Source: an uncultured Alphaproteobacteria bacterium
Lineage (GTDB): Bacteria > Pseudomonadota > Alphaproteobacteria > RF32 > CAG-239
Assembly: GCA_944391365.1 (NCBI GenBank)
Contig: CALXTH010000129.1
Coordinates: 1-5,940 of the forward strand
Reading direction: 5' to 3'
DNA length: 5,940 nt
The translations under genes and the position numbers were made by a program. Positions 4,420-5,940 of this stretch are shown here, in pieces; the stretch's first letter is position 1, and every line of letters starts with the position of its first letter. A model generated the notes under the pieces. The model did not search any database, was not told the DNA's origin, and saw only the letters and a list, made by a program, of their open reading frames with translations.

Positions 4420-5940
4420 TCAGAAATCAGAAACACAGGCGCAGTAGTTTTGAGTATCTTTATACATCCATTCGGGGCCGCTTCTGTCGTCTTCGAATAG
4501 CCAGCCTCCAGTGGTGCCACCTCCATGTGAAGAACCGGTCGCCCAATAGACATCGTAGGTTTTTCCGCCCATGGCGACAATGGCACAGCGTAAAACCGGA
4601 AATTCGTTTACGTGAGGAAAACGCCATTTGAGCCCGCCTCGTGTGCTTTGGGCACATTCTTTCATGCAAACACTTTCGTCATTATATAAGATGTTATTAC
4701 TAACCAAAGTGTTTCCGACTAAGACACCCAGATATTGCCCGTTTCTGTAATATTCTTCATAAGCCAGTTGAGAGGTCGAGCAATATTTTTTCGCCACCGG
4801 GGGAATGTTGTTTGTTCGGCAGGAGGTGTAGCATGTTTTGCCGGCATAGCTGATTTTGTTGCATATTTGTCCGCTGGGGATGGAGTCCCGATATCCCGCG
4901 TCGGCGCAGTTTCCCTGGCACAGGGTATATTTGCCGCCGCATTCTGTCCCGGAAGGTTTCTTGGGGTAGGCACAGTTGGAACTGTCATAAACATATTCTG
5001 AGCCGCAGCAGGCTTTGCAGTTTGAATAGCGGGTAATCCCGCCCCACGAGCAGGAAGTTGCTCCGGCCGCGCCGCCGCAGTCGCAGCTTTTATAGCTACT
5101 TGGACACTGGCAGGAGGCATATTTACCGCCGCAGGCGGTGCCGACACCCTGTAACGGCGATGAACAGGTATAAAGGTCAGAGCGGCAGACACATTTATCG
5201 AAATAATTGGCGTCATACGGGCAGCGTTTGTTGATGTTCTGAATCGAGTTGCAGCTTCCTGTTTGCGTATAGCCGTCCTCGCGGCAGGCTCTGGCGTTAT
5301 CCAGCTGGCAGGAAGCATATTTTCCACCGCAACTTTCTCCGACGCCATAATAAGGTTTGGTACAGGTGACCAAGTTTGGTTTACATGCACATCTTTCAAA
5401 ATAGGTGTTGTCGTATGGGCAATAGTTGACCGGTTCTTGGACGGAGCTGCATGAGGTTTGGGTGTATCCTTCTTTATTGCAGCGTTCTTTGTTATCCAGG
5501 TTCCATTCCGGCTCGTCGCCGCCTGGAGTACCGCCGGAACTCCCATCCGGGGTATTCGCCCCGCCATATTCCCCACCGGCACATTTCCCCGCGTCGGTAA
5601 TGAAACAGACCGACGCCAAACGGGCGCCGTTTGATCCGATCTTTTGCTGTGGGTTGATTGGGGATAAGATAGCACTGCGTGCGCCTTGTGCCGCTGTTAG
5701 GTCAAGTAAATCAGCAACTTGTTTGTCTGAGGATGACATAGCTAATTTATTTTTATTATGGATTGCTTCGTCGGACGAAGTCCTCCTCGCAATGACAAAG
5801 GTCGGTGCGGCGTCGGAAAGAAGTTTGGATTGGGAAGCAAGGTGTGTGTATGAAGTGCGGGAAAAATCTTGTTCGTCGATGGGAGGATGAGAAAGCCCCA
5901 AAGCTTTTTCAATTCCCGGGACAACCAACAGCGGACTTTC
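4420..5940 (-). CDS. Cysteine-rich repeat protein, 5' end outside window
   Basis: No characterised function is recognised. The frame is open from the right edge to the TGA at 4420-4422 (506 visible residues). Residue numbers here count from an in-frame TTG at 5928, which is probably not the true start. At least 38 Cys are present, almost all after residue 107. An opening SVCFITDAGKCAGGEYGG (106-123) and a Gly/Ser/Pro-rich linker (124-140) come first. Two tandem modules follow (144-208 and 209-274, about 57% identical) with the pattern GYTQT-C-CPYD-YF-C-C-TC-GVG-CGGKYASCQ. A third, looser module (275-337) again ends in CGGKY. The last ~70 residues (WRFPHVNEFP ... YWATGSS ... CACVSDF) resemble the DUF1566/Lcl_C type, a C-type-lectin-like fold. 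Paired cysteines suggest disulfides outside the cytoplasm. A signal peptide or prepilin-type N-terminus would lie beyond the edge and was not seen. The gene is convergent with rpoA and has its own terminator. An internal ATG at 5739 lacks a ribosome-binding site, so I favour a start outside the window. Confidence 0.8.
   Translation of the reverse strand, partial: ESPLLVVPGIEKALGLSHPPIDEQDFSRTSYTHLASQSKLLSDAAPTFVIARRTSSDEAIHNKNKLAMSSSDKQVADLLDLTAAQGARSAILSPINPQQKIGSNGARLASVCFITDAGKCAGGEYGGANTPDGSSGGTPGGDEPEWNLDNKERCNKEGYTQTSCSSVQEPVNYCPYDNTYFERCACKPNLVTCTKPYYGVGESCGGKYASCQLDNARACREDGYTQTGSCNSIQNINKRCPYDANYFDKCVCRSDLYTCSSPLQGVGTACGGKYASCQCPSSYKSCDCGGAAGATSCSWGGITRYSNCKACCGSEYVYDSSNCAYPKKPSGTECGGKYTLCQGNCADAGYRDSIPSGQICNKISYAGKTCYTSCRTNNIPPVAKKYCSTSQLAYEEYYRNGQYLGVLVGNTLVSNNILYNDESVCMKECAQSTRGGLKWRFPHVNEFPVLRCAIVAMGGKTYDVYWATGSSHGGGTTGGWLFEDDRSGPEWMYKDTQNYCACVSDF
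4918..5499 (-). repeat. Tandem cysteine-rich modules within the - strand gene
   Basis: Module 1 is encoded at 5499-5305 and module 2 at 5304-5107. They share 37 of about 65 residues, including all eight cysteines, CPYD, YF and CGGKYASCQ. Module 3 (5106-4918) keeps the CGGKY-C ending but has a different interior, with CDCGG, a CxxCC motif and more closely spaced cysteines. The arrangement indicates duplication followed by divergence. Confidence 0.85.
5760..5796 (-). repeat. Dispersed palindromic element inside the open frame
   Basis: On the - strand this 37-bp stretch begins GTCATTGCGAGGAGG and ends GACGAAGCAATCC, the ends typical of a short palindromic repeat scattered through many bacterial genomes. 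ATTGC (5762-5766 on +) pairs with GCAAT (5789-5793). Inside, CTTCGTC-G-GACGAAG (5766-5780) is a perfect palindrome. It is translated in frame as VIARRTSSDEAI. Recognition comes from memory of the element's usual ends. Copy number in this genome cannot be seen from one window. Confidence 0.7.

Noticed and set aside
4918..5499. The repeated units considered as a CRISPR array
   Set aside because: The repeats are about 195 bp long, diverged and in frame as protein modules, with no short identical repeats or spacers.
4719..5675. A 318-codon open frame on the - strand overlapping the cysteine-rich gene
   Set aside because: It is a different frame of the same strand, rich in Ala, Arg, Pro and Thr with no motifs. 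The other frame has regular cysteine repeats, duplicated modules and a terminator at its end.
5426..5890. A 154-codon open frame on the + strand antisense to the cysteine-rich gene
   Set aside because: No recognisable domain. It is Pro/Ser-rich as expected from the complement of the Gly-rich linker, and it begins inside a conserved repeat module of the opposite strand.

Overview
The window carries the 3' end of a bacterial ribosomal-protein/RNA polymerase cluster on the + strand (secY, adk, rpsM, rpsK, rpoA), followed by a convergent, cysteine-rich accessory gene on the - strand that runs off the right edge. The order secY-adk-rpsM-rpsK-rpoA without rpmJ, the RpoA N-terminus (MIQKNWQELIKP) and the SecY N-terminus (DFGAF-KA-ELKKR-WFT) point to an alphaproteobacterium. 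The moderate-to-low GC, very A/T-rich spacers and Cys-rich repeat protein with GGKY motifs fit the uncultured, host-associated (gut-type) alphaproteobacterial lineages better than the GC-rich free-living ones. That placement is inference from family knowledge; no 16S or other marker is present.

Layout. Bases 1-111 are an A/T-rich leader with a run of 17 T and a possible promoter. secY (112-1464) overlaps adk (1464-2135) by one base (TGATG), so the two are translationally coupled. A 256-bp spacer (2136-2391) follows. It holds an A/T-rich inverted repeat and a perfect-consensus sigma70-type promoter (TTGACA, 16 bp, TATAAT) that restarts transcription for rpsM (TTG start, 2392-2760), rpsK (2774-3163) and rpoA (GTG start, 3257-4264). 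A long hairpin sits between rpsK and rpoA. rpoA ends in a strong intrinsic terminator (4281-4315). rplQ, which normally follows rpoA directly, is absent here.

A second terminator in the opposite orientation (4367-4396) serves the - strand gene (stop at 4420, open to the right edge). That gene encodes a protein of more than 500 residues with at least 38 cysteines. It has two tandem ~65-residue modules about 57% identical, a third looser module, and a C-terminal domain resembling the DUF1566/Lcl_C type. Near its visible N-terminus the frame runs through a short palindromic element of the dispersed kind found in many bacterial genomes (translated here as FVIARRTSSDEAIH).

Function. The five + strand genes are housekeeping: protein export (SecY), adenylate balance (Adk), the 30S head and platform (S13, S11) and transcription (RNA polymerase alpha). 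The - strand gene is the accessory part of the window and probably encodes an exported or surface protein, although its N-terminus and any signal sequence lie outside.
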